DNA from: Clostridiaceae bacterium
Lineage (GTDB): Bacteria > Bacillota > Clostridia > Peptostreptococcales > Natronincolaceae
Assembly: GCA_018432235.1 (NCBI GenBank)
Contig: JAHDLO010000010.1
Coordinates: 434,001-498,000, forward strand
DNA length: 64,000 nucleotides
Reading direction: 5' to 3'
Made by a program: the position numbers and the translations under genes. Positions 48,535 to 57,100 of the stretch are shown here, one piece after another. Position 1 is the stretch's first letter; each line of letters begins with the position of its first letter. The notes beneath the pieces are model-generated. The model worked only from the letters and a program-made list of their open reading frames with translations, did no database searches and had not been told where the DNA came from.

Positions 48535-49245
48535 ATGGAGATACAAGTTAGAAGCTTAATAAAGCACTATAGAGAAAAGGTAGCATTAAATATAGATCAG
48601 CTGATCATTGGCAGCGGCAGCCTATTGGGCATTATCGGTCCTAATGGCGCAGGGAAAAGCACCCTTGCCAGGCTAATCGCAGGGGTAGATAATCCCTCCT
48701 CTGGTACAATAGCCTATGATGGGGAGACCATGAATCCCTCTCTGCAGCAGCATGTGACAATAGTTTTTCAAAAGCCCTATTTATTTCGCTCCACTGTTTT
48801 TAACAATATTGCCTATCCACTGAAGCTTAGGAGAGTAAATAAGACCGAGATAGCCGATAGGGTGCATCGTACCATCCGGGAATTAGAGATTGAGGACATA
48901 AGCCATCAAAATGCCTGGACTCTTTCCGGTGGAGAAGCCCAAAAGGTTGCGCTTGCCAGGGCGCTTGTATTTAGGCCCAGACTTTTGATCCTGGACGAGC
49001 CAACCGCCAACATTGACCCCGCCTCTATCATAACGATGGAGCGGGTTATTAAAAGAACCCACCAAGAGGAAAACACTACAATTATCATTGTTACCCATAA
49101 CCTACCACAGGCCAAAAGACTTTCATCAGATATATTATTTATGAACAAGGGAGAAGCAGTGGAGCTAGGGAAGACCTCTCAGATAATGTCCAATCCCGCC
49201 AAACCCCTAACACGACAATTTCTAGAAGGGGAGCTTATCTATTAG
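48535..49245 (+). CDS. tupC: Tungstate-type ABC transporter ATP-binding protein (TupC-like)
   Basis: A 236-residue ABC ATPase. Walker A GPNGAGKSTLARL, signature LSGGEAQKVALARAL, Walker B LLILDEPTANIDP and the switch histidine in VTHNLPQAKRL are intact. It pairs with the preceding permease. The ATG at 48535 after AGGGTG is preferred over the GTG at 48526 that overlaps the permease. The 3' end overlaps the convergent DUF421 gene by 11 bases. Confidence 0.9.
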   Translation: MEIQVRSLIKHYREKVALNIDQLIIGSGSLLGIIGPNGAGKSTLARLIAGVDNPSSGTIAYDGETMNPSLQQHVTIVFQKPYLFRSTVFNNIAYPLKLRRVNKTEIADRVHRTIRELEIEDISHQNAWTLSGGEAQKVALARALVFRPRLLILDEPTANIDPASIITMERVIKRTHQEENTTIIIVTHNLPQAKRLSSDILFMNKGEAVELGKTSQIMSNPAKPLTRQFLEGELIY

Positions 49246-49990
49246 GGCGGTTTTGATCCTGAGGATTTTCATCGCTTTCGGAAATGCCCTTTCGCTGCTG
49301 TAAATAATCGTCATATAGGTCAACCAGCAAAGCATTATCAGCATCCAATACCCCATAGAAAACGTCCTTTACGCTGACAATGTTTTGCTCCCTAAGCCTG
49401 CTTAGCAGCCATTGGGCTGTAAGGCCTCTGCTTTTAAGGTTTTCATATATGATACTGCCGGTAACCATTACCTCCAGCTGCATTTCCTTAGTGGCATCAG
49501 GAGACAGCTTGAGATCCTCTAATGTCACCGGACGTATTTCATCCCGTTTCATCACACTTATCTCACCGGTGGACTCCAAAATTGCATACTTCACATCCCC
49601 TATATCAAATATATCCTTTCTTCGCAACAATACATTTAAATCATCAATGGTATAGTGATACCTCTTCAAATTCCCTTCAAGAATTTTTCCCTCTTGAATT
49701 ACCATTACCGGTTCACCTTGAATGATTTTTGAGGCAGTTCGATTTTTCATAACGAAAAATGCAACGATTAGGGTCAAAATTCCATACAGGATTAGACCCG
49801 TCAGGTGCTGCCATGATCTCTGACCAACATCCGTAGCCAGATTTGCTGCAATAGAACCAAAGGTAATGCCATTGATGTACTCATACAGGGTTAGCTGCGC
49901 CACCTGCTGACGGCCCAGGATTCTTGTGATAAACATAATGGCGAAAAAGGAAAGGACAGTCTGTAAAAACACTTCAATAAAAAGCTTCAT
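49235..49990 (-). CDS. DUF421 family membrane protein (YetF-like)
   Basis: A 251-residue protein with three N-terminal membrane helices and a cytoplasmic DUF421 domain: FITRILGRQQVAQLTLYEYINGITFGSIAAN, then MVIQEGKILEGNLKRYHYTIDDL and RRKDIFDIGDVKYAILESTGEISV. Family members occur in spore formers, but their role is unclear. GGAGGTATATC sets ATG 49990, 13 codons inside the longest frame. Confidence 0.88.
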   Translation of the reverse strand: MKLFIEVFLQTVLSFFAIMFITRILGRQQVAQLTLYEYINGITFGSIAANLATDVGQRSWQHLTGLILYGILTLIVAFFVMKNRTASKIIQGEPVMVIQEGKILEGNLKRYHYTIDDLNVLLRRKDIFDIGDVKYAILESTGEISVMKRDEIRPVTLEDLKLSPDATKEMQLEVMVTGSIIYENLKSRGLTAQWLLSRLREQNIVSVKDVFYGVLDADNALLVDLYDDYLQQRKGISESDENPQDQNRPNR

Positions 49991-50046
49991 GATATACCTC
50001 CGCCGAATAAGTTTAGTTAATATATTCAATACTATTAATCAAGGCA

Positions 50047-50075
50047 TTGCATCAAAAAAATGAGGAAGATACAAT
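50047..50075 (+). promoter_or_regulatory. Sigma-A promoter of the 30-codon membrane peptide gene
   Basis: TTGCAT, 17-base spacer, TACAAT, located 64 bases before the GTG start at 50140. Confidence 0.65.
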
Positions 50076-50139
50076 TTTAAAGCATATACAATCCTATGAT
50101 AAAATGCATCCCGTGCATACAAAGCTAAGGAGGAGAAAT

Positions 50140-50232
50140 GTGGAGCTAATAGTACAGGCGATATATACCTTATTATTCATTGTTGTGGGCTTTGTAATTC
50201 TCTATATTTTATATAAAAAGAAATTTATTTAG
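50140..50232 (+). CDS. Small single-pass membrane peptide, 30 residues, unknown
   Basis: A GTG start at 50140 stands 4 bases after a strong AAGGAGGAG site and opens a 30-codon frame. The peptide is almost wholly one membrane helix (AIYTLLFIVVGFVILYILY) with a KKK-rich end. A good promoter lies upstream. An ATG two bases earlier is in another frame and stops after three codons. The longer in-frame ORF starting at 50047 overlaps the promoter and is rejected. I do not recognise a family. Confidence 0.62.
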   Translation: MELIVQAIYTLLFIVVGFVILYILYKKKFI

Positions 50233-50537
50233 TTTGGATGTTTAAAGGAGGATTTAGGCGGTATATAACTAATATAATAGAATACGGTAGCTCCCTTCCA
50301 ACAAAGGTTAGCAAAGCCAGTAAGTAAGATATCTATTATTTAAGCAAAAGGAAACAAAGGTTTTTAGTAATACAGAAGCAAGAAAGGAAGTTGATACCAC
50401 CATATGAATTTAACTGATCCACCAAAGTCGATTATTAGTTGGTACAGCTACTTCCGATTCTATTATTCACAATAAAACGGGTGATTTCATAAGATATGAA
50501 ACCACCCGTTTTAATTTTATCCAGAATGATCGAAAGA
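50233..50537. other. Intergenic region after the 30-codon gene
   Basis: A 305-base stretch with no supported gene. A bidirectional terminator (50474-50512) lies at its far end; no nearby terminator is visible right after the peptide gene. Confidence 0.5.
50474..50512. terminator. Bidirectional terminator hairpin
   Basis: AAAACGGGTG/CACCCGTTTT (50474-50483 with 50503-50512) with an inner TTTCAT/ATGAAA stem, T/A rich on both flanks. It is 26 bases after the stop of the minus-strand 54-residue gene and could also end plus-strand transcripts. Confidence 0.85.
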
Positions 50538-50702
50538 CTATAATCCCATAACAACACCGGCTATAAAAATGATTAGAGAAATCAACACCAGTATAACTGC
50601 CTTGCCTGATCTTTTTGGCTTCTTACTCAACACACGAAATACAGGCGCCATCACACCCGCTACCATTCCTAAAAGCCCCATAATCATTAGTAAGTTCGAC
50701 AT
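50538..50702 (-). CDS. Small two-helix membrane protein, unknown
   Basis: A 54-residue protein with two hydrophobic helices (NLLMIMGLLGMVAGVMAP and VILVLISLIIFIAGVVMG) joined by a basic loop RVLSKKPKRSGK, predicted as a membrane hairpin with the loop inside. AAGGGGGAGAAGC precedes ATG 50702. A strong terminator follows. No family is recognised. Confidence 0.75.
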   Translation of the reverse strand: MSNLLMIMGLLGMVAGVMAPVFRVLSKKPKRSGKAVILVLISLIIFIAGVVMGL

Positions 50703-51098
50703 GCTTCTCCCCCTTTGATTACATCCCATATATCAACATTATACTATTTAGCCGGTCCCTTGTGTCACCATAAATTTTAGACAACCCCTGGTTAAATTGC
50801 CCTAACAATTGCCCTAACGCTTCCTTTGCGTCTGTCACAATTACTGGATACTCCTGTTTACTTCGCCTAGCCCTATATTATTTTCCCAAAGCATAAGACT
50901 TATATTTTACAAGTCATTGACAAGCTAGTGCCTTGACAGCTTTAAAAATTAGGAACAGCAGCGACAACTAAAGACAACGCAGTCCTGAGGAAAATTAACT
51001 GTTGCACACTAAGAATTAAGGTTGTCAAGGCAGTGGCAATCCTACTGTATGATTTTGGGTTATTTGTAGCATAATAAGTGCTTTAGGAGGTGTTTGAA
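50703..51098. other. Repeat-rich region between the 54-residue protein and the amidohydrolase
   Basis: A 396-base spacer with no supported gene. It contains a GGTCCCTTGTGTCACC stretch like a decayed GGGGACGG palindrome arm (near 50754), a region resembling 47533-47577 (50830-50872), and a long imperfect hairpin (50924-51037). Confidence 0.55.
50924..51037. repeat. Long imperfect hairpin upstream of the amidohydrolase gene
   Basis: The arms 50929-50945 and 51016-51032 pair over 17 bases with two G-T pairs. Outside them GCTA/TGGC adds four pairs across a G-G mismatch, and inside TTAG/CTAA and AACAG/CTGTT extend the stem. About 60 bases separate it from the ATG at 51099. It could be a leader RNA structure or a miniature mobile element. 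Confidence 0.6.
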
Positions 51099-52256
51099 AT
51101 GAAGGAGCTGCTAATAAAGAGGGGGCTGCTATTGGATATAGATACAAACGAGGCATATCCCTCAGAGATTCTCATCCAAAATGGTAAAATAACAGAAATA
51201 GGAAAGGAAATAAATTATGAGTCCCCTGACCTTGAGCTTTTAGATGCAAAGGAGGGCTTTATACTGCCAGGTTTAATAGATTGTCATACACATCTCGGTA
51301 TTATAGAGGAATCTGTCGGCAAAATTGGAGTTGATAATAACGAAACCTCTGACCCCGTCACCCCTCATCTAAGAGGAATTGATGCCATAAACCCTATGGA
51401 TGTTGCTTTTGGCGATGCTGTACGTTCCGGTGTAACCACCGTAATGAGCGGTCCCGGCAGCAATAATGCAGTTGGGGGCCTCAGCACTGCCATCAAAACC
51501 CATGGCACAATCATTGACGATATGATAGTCAAAGACCCCATAGGCTTGAAAATTGCTTTAGGTGAAAATCCCATAAGCACCTATGGTATTGACGGCAAAG
51601 CCCCGGTAACGCGAATGGGTACGTCAGCCTTGATCCGAGAGCTGTTTATGAGAACACAGGATTACATGCTTAAAATGGAGCAGAAAAAGAATATCGAAAG
51701 AGATATACGCCTGGAGGCGGTCATACCTTTGCTGAAGGGTGAAATATCCTTAAGGGCCCATGCCCATAGAGCCGATGATATCGCAACGGCCGTTCGAATC
51801 GCTGAGGAATTTAATATAAAAAGACTGGTAATCGAGCATGGCACAGAGGCCAACCTGATAAAGGATTTACTTAAAGCCAGAGATATTCCTGTCGCCTTTG
51901 GCCCCATGCTTACCCCCAGAATAAAAATGGAGCTGAAAAACAGACGCTATGGCTCCGTGATAGAGCTAGTGGAGGCTGGGATAAAGACCTCACTTATGAC
52001 CGATCATCCCTATAATTCAATAGACCAGCTGAGGACCATTTGCATACTTGCGGTTTCAGAAGGCTTAAAGCCTTCTGATGCATTAAGATCCATTACGATA
52101 AATGCAGCAGAAATATTGCAATGCTCAGAAAGCATCGGAAGGCTGAAGGTAAATTATTCTGCCGATATCGCCATCTTTAACGCCCATCCCTTAAATATTG
52201 ATTCAAGGGTTATTTTCACCATTATCAATGGCCAGGTGGTCTACAAGAGGGGTTAA
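51099..52256 (+). CDS. Amidohydrolase family metallo-enzyme
   Basis: A 385-residue amidohydrolase of the imidazolonepropionase/dihydroorotase-like superfamily. The metal-binding HxH is in LPGLIDCHTHLG; later motifs are LRAHAHRADD, VIEHGTEA and the aspartate in SLMTDHPYNS. The C-terminal strand pair has SADIAIFNAHPL. Such enzymes hydrolyse cyclic amides or related bonds; the substrate is not readable. AGGAGGTG precedes ATG 51099. It is an isolated plus-strand gene between repeats, closed by a large palindrome. Confidence 0.88.
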   Translation: MKELLIKRGLLLDIDTNEAYPSEILIQNGKITEIGKEINYESPDLELLDAKEGFILPGLIDCHTHLGIIEESVGKIGVDNNETSDPVTPHLRGIDAINPMDVAFGDAVRSGVTTVMSGPGSNNAVGGLSTAIKTHGTIIDDMIVKDPIGLKIALGENPISTYGIDGKAPVTRMGTSALIRELFMRTQDYMLKMEQKKNIERDIRLEAVIPLLKGEISLRAHAHRADDIATAVRIAEEFNIKRLVIEHGTEANLIKDLLKARDIPVAFGPMLTPRIKMELKNRRYGSVIELVEAGIKTSLMTDHPYNSIDQLRTICILAVSEGLKPSDALRSITINAAEILQCSESIGRLKVNYSADIAIFNAHPLNIDSRVIFTIINGQVVYKRG

Positions 52257-52260
52257 AAAA

Positions 52261-52359
52261 GGTGACAAGGGGACGGTTCTCCTGACACCTGGCGGTGACA
52301 AGGGGACGGTTCTCCTGACACCTCGCTTGAGGTGTCAGGAGAACCGTCCCCTTGTCACC
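52261..52359. repeat. GGGGACGG palindrome, copy 2 with tandem arm
   Basis: A 29-base unit occurs twice in direct orientation (52261-52289, 52294-52322) and once inverted (52331-52359). The second and third form a perfect hairpin extending two more pairs into the loop. It lies between the convergent amidohydrolase and tdk stops and may terminate both, though T runs are absent. Confidence 0.85.
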
Positions 52360-52361
52360 AA

Positions 52362-52949
52362 TTACCTTTTTACCTTATGGCAGCTTCGGCATCTGGCCTC
52401 GTAGCTTTCTTTGGCCCCCACAAGTATAATGGGGTCAGTGTACTTTGCCGGCTCTCCGTTAACCAGCCTTTGAGTTCTGGTGGCGGGCTTCTTGCAGGTC
52501 ATGCATATGGCTGTCAGCTTTGTAACGCTTTCAGCGATGGCTACCAGGTGGGCTACGTTGGCAAAGGGCTCAGCTCTGAAGTCCATGTCAAGACCTGAGC
52601 AAATAACTCTTTTACCCATGTCTGCCACCCTTTGACAGACTGAAATAACATCCTCCTCTAAAAACTGCACCTCATCGATTGCCAGGACATCAAAATCCTC
52701 AGTGGCAATAAGGGCTTCAATTTCAGCCACACTGCTGACCACTACACAATCCTTCTGCTTCCCGTTATGTGAAATAATATGGTTAATCGAGTATCTGTCG
52801 TCAAGCTTCGGCTTTAAGGCAATTACCCTCAGCCCCGCAATCTGAGCCCTTGTTATCCGTCTGATAAGCTCCTCGCTCTTGCCAGCATACATCGGACCTA
52901 CGATGACCTCTATGCTGCCTGAACTGGCATACTCCATAAAATCAACCAT
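52362..52949 (-). CDS. tdk: Thymidine kinase
   Basis: A 195-residue type II thymidine kinase. P-loop VGPMYAGKSEELIRRI, Walker B-like DVLAIDEVQFLEE, the lasso CTGLDMD-like region read as CSGLDMDFRAEPF, and zinc cysteines CMTCKKPATRTQR with CRSCHK are present. GGGGGAG precedes ATG 52949. The order rho-rpmE-tdk-prfA matches Bacillus, with an accessory patch inserted between tdk and prfA here. Confidence 0.97.
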   Translation of the reverse strand: MVDFMEYASSGSIEVIVGPMYAGKSEELIRRITRAQIAGLRVIALKPKLDDRYSINHIISHNGKQKDCVVVSSVAEIEALIATEDFDVLAIDEVQFLEEDVISVCQRVADMGKRVICSGLDMDFRAEPFANVAHLVAIAESVTKLTAICMTCKKPATRTQRLVNGEPAKYTDPIILVGAKESYEARCRSCHKVKR

Positions 52950-53030
52950 TAATCTTCTCCCCCTTTGACCCTCTTCATTACATTATATTTCAATATGATG
53001 TATTGTTAAATGATTTTCTAGAACTAATCC

Positions 53031-53097
53031 TTGGTGACAAGGGGACGGTTCTCATGACACCTTAAAGGTGTCATGAGAACCGTCCCCTTGTCACCAA
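53031..53097. repeat. GGGGACGG palindrome, copy 3
   Basis: The 33-base arms (53031-53063, 53065-53097) are perfect inverted copies with a single A at the centre. It is downstream of the rpmE terminator and upstream of tdk. Compared with the other copies it carries CTCATGACACC in place of CTCCTGACACC. Confidence 0.85.
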
Positions 53098-53131
53098 AAA
53101 AATCAAGGCTAGATTTATTCTAACCTTGATT
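53097..53131 (-). terminator. Terminator of rpmE
   Basis: AATCAAGGTTAGA-ATAAA-TCTAGCCTTGATT (13 base pairs, one G-T) on the minus strand (53131-53101), then TTTTT, about 20 bases after the rpmE stop. Confidence 0.85.
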
Positions 53132-53152
53132 GGTTTAACCATTAGGTAATGA

Positions 53153-53350
53153 TTACATATTGAATTTCTTCTTGAACTTCTCGATACGTCCACCCTTTTC
53201 AATAGCTTTTTGCTTACCTGTAAAGTAAGGGTGACATTCTGAACATATCTCCACTCTTAATTCCTTCTTAGTAGAAGTAGATGTAAAAGTGTTTCCGCAT
53301 GCGCAATGCACTTCCACTGAATGGTTTTCTGGATGAATGCCTTTCTTCAT
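53153..53350 (-). CDS. rpmE: 50S ribosomal protein L31, zinc-binding type
   Basis: A 65-residue bL31 retaining all zinc ligands, CACGNTF and [13 protein letters not shown] (the C+ form). ATG 53350 follows AGAGGTG with 6 bases. It is located between rho and tdk as in Bacillus, and terminated by an intrinsic hairpin. Confidence 0.97.
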   Translation of the reverse strand: MKKGIHPENHSVEVHCACGNTFTSTSTKKELRVEICSECHPYFTGKQKAIEKGGRIEKFKKKFNM

Positions 53351-53477
53351 TTTATTCACCTCTTTCTCTTACGAATGCCTCTATGTTATAACTAAGCACT
53401 GATTATGTTAGTATTTTAGATAGGCAAATTTAACTATTACATTATAGCATACTCAACAAAGTGGTGCAATAGTATTA

Positions 53478-54887
53478 TTAAATCCGTTTTTTCAGGATAT
53501 CTACAAATTCCTGATTATTTTTAGTCTCAACCAATATACCGGTGATTTTTTCGGTAATCTCCTGAACAGAATTATTGCTCATAGCCCGTCTAATACTCCA
53601 TATTGTCTCCAATTCAGACTGCTTCAATAATAATTCTTCTCTTCTTGTACCAGATTTATTGATGTCAATTGCAGGGAATATACGCTTCTCAGAAAGCTTC
53701 CTATCTAAGTGCAGCTCCATATTTCCCGTACCCTTGAATTCCTCAAAAATGACATCATCCATTCTGCTGCCAGTTTCAACCAATGCCGTGGCAATTATTG
53801 TCAGGCTTCCGCCCTCCTCAAGATTCCGTGCAGCCCCGAAGAAGCGCTTTGGCTTATGCAGAGCTCCCGGGTCCAGACCTCCGGAAAGGGTTCGTCCTGT
53901 TGGCGGAATCGTAATATTGTAGGCTCTGGCTAACCTCGTTATACTGTCCAGCAACACTACGACATCCTTGCCGTGCTCTACTAATCGCTGCGCTCTGGCT
54001 AATACCATTTCTGCCACCTTAATATGATGGGTTGGCAGCTCGTCAAAGGTAGAGTAAACGACCTCACCCTTAATGGAGCGCTGCATATCGGTAACCTCCT
54101 CAGGTCTTTCGTCAATTAGCAAAACAATAATTTCAATTTCAGGATAGTTATGCGCTATGCTGTTGGCAATCTTTTGCAGCAGTATTGTTTTACCTGCCTT
54201 TGGCGGCGCAACAATTATCCCTCTTTGGCCCTTACCAATCGGTGCAATTAAATCAATTAATCTAGTAGATAGCTCCTTTGTATTCAATTCAAGATTAATT
54301 CTTTCATTGGGATAAATCGGGGTAAGATTTTCGAAGCTTGGTCTTCTTACAGCTGATTCAGGGTCTAAGCCATTGATTTTCTTAACATATAGAAGGGCTT
54401 TAAATTTTTCACCACTTTTTGGTGGTCTTGTAATACCTGTGATTTTATCACCGGTTTGCATATTAAACCTTCTGATTTGAGAAGGGGATATATAGATATC
54501 GTCGTCACTTGACAGGTAATTATCTCTTCTTAAAAATCCATATCCATCGGTATGAACCTCTAAAATTCCTTCTGCTATATTGACGTCCTCGCCAACCGGT
54601 ATCTCATCGGATAAATGATCTGGGAGTCCTTGCTTACGTATTTCTCGCTCTCTTCTGGTGTCCATTCTTGGTGCTTCTTGTTTTGCAGGCTCGTCCACAG
54701 CCTCAGCAACAGCCACTGCAGCTGGTTCTGCTTCCTTAGCCTGGTCCGATTCTTTTTCAATGCGATTTTGTGAAATCCAGTCGATAAGCTCATCCTTTTT
54801 AAATCTCGTGGGGCCTTTCATCCCCATCTCCTTTGCCAGTTCTCTTAATTCAAGTATTTTCATACTATGTAAATCTATGGAACTCAA
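53478..54887 (-). CDS. rho: Transcription termination factor Rho
   Basis: A 469-residue hexameric RNA helicase. The N-terminal helix domain ([20 protein letters not shown]) is followed by a short Ala/Glu-rich insertion, the cold-shock RNA-binding domain ([20 protein letters not shown]), and the motor with P-loop APPKAGKT and the Q/R loops ([12 protein letters not shown]). GGAGGTGG with short spacing identifies TTG 54887 as start; 18 upstream codons are excluded. Confidence 0.97.
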   Translation of the reverse strand: MSSIDLHSMKILELRELAKEMGMKGPTRFKKDELIDWISQNRIEKESDQAKEAEPAAVAVAEAVDEPAKQEAPRMDTRREREIRKQGLPDHLSDEIPVGEDVNIAEGILEVHTDGYGFLRRDNYLSSDDDIYISPSQIRRFNMQTGDKITGITRPPKSGEKFKALLYVKKINGLDPESAVRRPSFENLTPIYPNERINLELNTKELSTRLIDLIAPIGKGQRGIIVAPPKAGKTILLQKIANSIAHNYPEIEIIVLLIDERPEEVTDMQRSIKGEVVYSTFDELPTHHIKVAEMVLARAQRLVEHGKDVVVLLDSITRLARAYNITIPPTGRTLSGGLDPGALHKPKRFFGAARNLEEGGSLTIIATALVETGSRMDDVIFEEFKGTGNMELHLDRKLSEKRIFPAIDINKSGTRREELLLKQSELETIWSIRRAMSNNSVQEITEKITGILVETKNNQEFVDILKKRI

Positions 54888-54976
54888 TTTACCACCTCCG
54901 TTATTAACAGAGGAAATTATAGCATGCCATAACCTCCTCATGTCTATATTATTTTATAATAATTATAACAAATTTT

Positions 54977-55936
54977 CTAGTAAGCATATTTGGGTTTTTT
55001 ATTAAGCTTGTGAAGAGTCTCTACAAATCTTATGGTTCCCGTTTCGGAACGCATTACCACGGAATGGGTCTTTGCTGAATTATTGCCGGTAAAAACAACC
55101 CCCTTCAGCAACTCGCCGTCTGATATGCCGGTTGCAGCAAAGTATACCTCGTTGCCCCTTACCAAATCTTCCATATATAATATTTTATTAACATCAATGC
55201 CCATTTTTATACATCTTGTTGCTTCCTCTTCATTGCTGGCTACCAATTTTCCCTGAAAGCCGCCGCCCAGGCATTTCAATGCAGCTGCTGCTATTACCCC
55301 TTCAGGTGCGCCTCCTATGCCCAGCATAATATCAACACCAGTATCCTCAAAGCAGGTAGCCAGTGCAGCCGCCACATCGCCATCCTTAAAAAGCTTTATT
55401 CTTGCTCCGGCTTTTCTGCATTCCTCCACTATTCTCTCATGTCTCGGACGATCCAGCATCGTCACCGTTAGATCGGAAATGCTCTTGTTTAAGGCATCTG
55501 CAGTAGCCCTTAAATTTTCCATAATAGGGGCATCCAGCTGTACTCTTCCTGCAGCCTTTGGACCTACTGCGATTTTATCCATGTACATGTCAGGTGCATT
55601 AAGCAAACAGCCCCTAGGTGCCATCGCAACTACGGCAATAGAATTTGGAAGGCCCTTGGCAACTGAGTTGGTTCCCTCTACAGGGTCCACCGCTATATCT
55701 ACCTTTAGTCCTCCGGCTCCCACAATCTCTCCTATATAGAGCATGGGGGCCTCGTCCATTTCCCCTTCACCTATGACAACTAAGCCCTCAATATTTATAG
55801 TATCAAACATTTTTCTCATGCCATCAACGCCGGCTTGATCGGCGGCAATTTTATCTCCCCTGCCCATATGCTTTGCAGCCCCCAGAGCAGCGGCTTCAGT
55901 AACCCTTACGAGATTAATGGCCAAATTACGGTCCAC
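54977..55936 (-). CDS. glpX: Class II fructose-1,6-bisphosphatase, copy 1
   Basis: A 319-residue GlpX, hydrolysing fructose 1,6-bisphosphate to fructose 6-phosphate in gluconeogenesis. DRNLAINLVRVTEAAALGAA, VVIGEGEMDEAPMLYIGE, VDPVEGTNSVAKG and MLGIGGAPEGVIAAAALKCLGG are hallmarks. GTG 55936 after GAGGGGTG is the start; the longer frame reads backward through a TTCACTATTC-type element. It lies next to rho, the position of B. subtilis ywjI. A second glpX follows upstream. Confidence 0.94.
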   Translation of the reverse strand: MDRNLAINLVRVTEAAALGAAKHMGRGDKIAADQAGVDGMRKMFDTINIEGLVVIGEGEMDEAPMLYIGEIVGAGGLKVDIAVDPVEGTNSVAKGLPNSIAVVAMAPRGCLLNAPDMYMDKIAVGPKAAGRVQLDAPIMENLRATADALNKSISDLTVTMLDRPRHERIVEECRKAGARIKLFKDGDVAAALATCFEDTGVDIMLGIGGAPEGVIAAAALKCLGGGFQGKLVASNEEEATRCIKMGIDVNKILYMEDLVRGNEVYFAATGISDGELLKGVVFTGNNSAKTHSVVMRSETGTIRFVETLHKLNKKPKYAY

Positions 55937-55960
55937 TATATACACCCCTCTGTCATTTTT

Positions 55961-55994
55961 TAGTGAATAGTGAATAACGAATAGTGAATAGTGT
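55961..55994. repeat. TTCACTATTC-type intergenic element, copy 5, inverted
   Basis: TAGTGAATAGTGAATAACGAATAGTGAATAGTG, the reverse orientation relative to the other copies, between the two glpX genes and 25 bases before the second gene's start codon. Confidence 0.7.
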
Positions 55995-56095
55995 AAAAGC
56001 AATTCATCAACCCAGCTATCATTATCCATACTTCCAATCAATCAGCAATCTATCTTTTATTCCGTCACTTAAAGCTATCACCTTCAGCCAGCAAT

Positions 56096-57100
56096 CTATC
56101 TTTGAGGATGTAATTTTAATACTTCCTCCAGCACATCGGTTTTATTTAGTCTATGCATCGCCTGGACAAATCTTATCGTTCCTGTTTTGCCCCTCATTAC
56201 AACTGAATGGGTCTCCGCCATATTATTACCCTTGTATACCACACTCTTTAGCAGGTCCCCTTGAGTAATACCGGTTGCAGCAAAATAACAGTCCTCACCC
56301 TTTACCAGATCCTCCAGGGTCAATACCCTATAGATTTCCTCTTCACTGGCAAAGCCCAGCTCTCTGCACCTTTCAAACTCTTCAGGGCTCATGGGATTTA
56401 AGATGGCCTGCATATCTCCACCCATACATTTTAAGGCCACAGCAGCGATTACTCCCTCAGGCGCCCCACCGATTCCCAGCATGACATCCACACCGGTTTC
56501 CTCGAAGCCTGTGGCTATGGCAGCAGCAACGTCGCCATCGCTAAATAGCTTAATTCTTGCCCCTGCCTCTCTAATCTCTTGGATAAATGCATCGTGGCGA
56601 GGTCTATCCTGCACAATAACCGTTAAATCCTCCAGGTTTTTGTTTAATGCCTCAGCCACTTTACTTAGATTATCCTTTATTGGTGCCTTGATATCTATGA
56701 CGCCCTTGGCCTTTGGCCCAACCGCCAGCTTCAGCATATAGGTGTCTGGCGCATGAAGCAAGCAGCCCTTAGGCGCTATTGCCACTACAGAGATGGCATT
56801 TGGCAGTCCCTTTGCAATTAAATTCGTTCCCTCCAGAGGATCAACTGCTATATCCACCTCTACAGCTCTTGGATCGCCACAGCCTACCTCTTCACCAATA
56901 TACAGCATGGGGGCTTCATCCAGCTCACCTTCACCAATTACAACAGTTCCTTTGATGCTAAGACCAGAGAAGGCCCTTCTCATGCCATCAACAGCTGCCT
57001 GGTCGGCGGCATTTTTATCTCCTCTTCCCATATATCCAGCGGCAGCCAAGGCTGCTGTCTCAGTTACTCTTACCAATTCCATAGCTAAATTTCTATCCAT
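56096..57100 (-). CDS. Class II fructose-1,6-bisphosphatase, copy 2
   Basis: A 334-residue paralogue of the neighbouring glpX. The same motifs are intact (GEGELDEAPMLYIGEEVGCG, VDPLEGTNLIAKG, IGGAPEGVIAAVALKCMGG). The extra length comes from small insertions around residue 75 and near the C-terminus. GAGGTG precedes the ATG. Both copies look functional. Copy 2 is first in the transcription direction and the pair is probably co-transcribed. Confidence 0.93.
   Translation of the reverse strand: MDRNLAMELVRVTETAALAAAGYMGRGDKNAADQAAVDGMRRAFSGLSIKGTVVIGEGELDEAPMLYIGEEVGCGDPRAVEVDIAVDPLEGTNLIAKGLPNAISVVAIAPKGCLLHAPDTYMLKLAVGPKAKGVIDIKAPIKDNLSKVAEALNKNLEDLTVIVQDRPRHDAFIQEIREAGARIKLFSDGDVAAAIATGFEETGVDVMLGIGGAPEGVIAAVALKCMGGDMQAILNPMSPEEFERCRELGFASEEEIYRVLTLEDLVKGEDCYFAATGITQGDLLKSVVYKGNNMAETHSVVMRGKTGTIRFVQAMHRLNKTDVLEEVLKLHPQR

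Noticed and set aside
44401..53097. GGGGACGG palindromes as simple intrinsic terminators
   Set aside because: They lack T runs, and one follows an ordinary terminator directly; they are better treated as repeats, although they could still stop transcription.
55937..56041. 35-codon N-terminal extension of glpX copy 1
   Set aside because: It is a translation of the TTCACTATTC-type repeat; the ribosome binding site and paralogue alignment both support GTG 55936.
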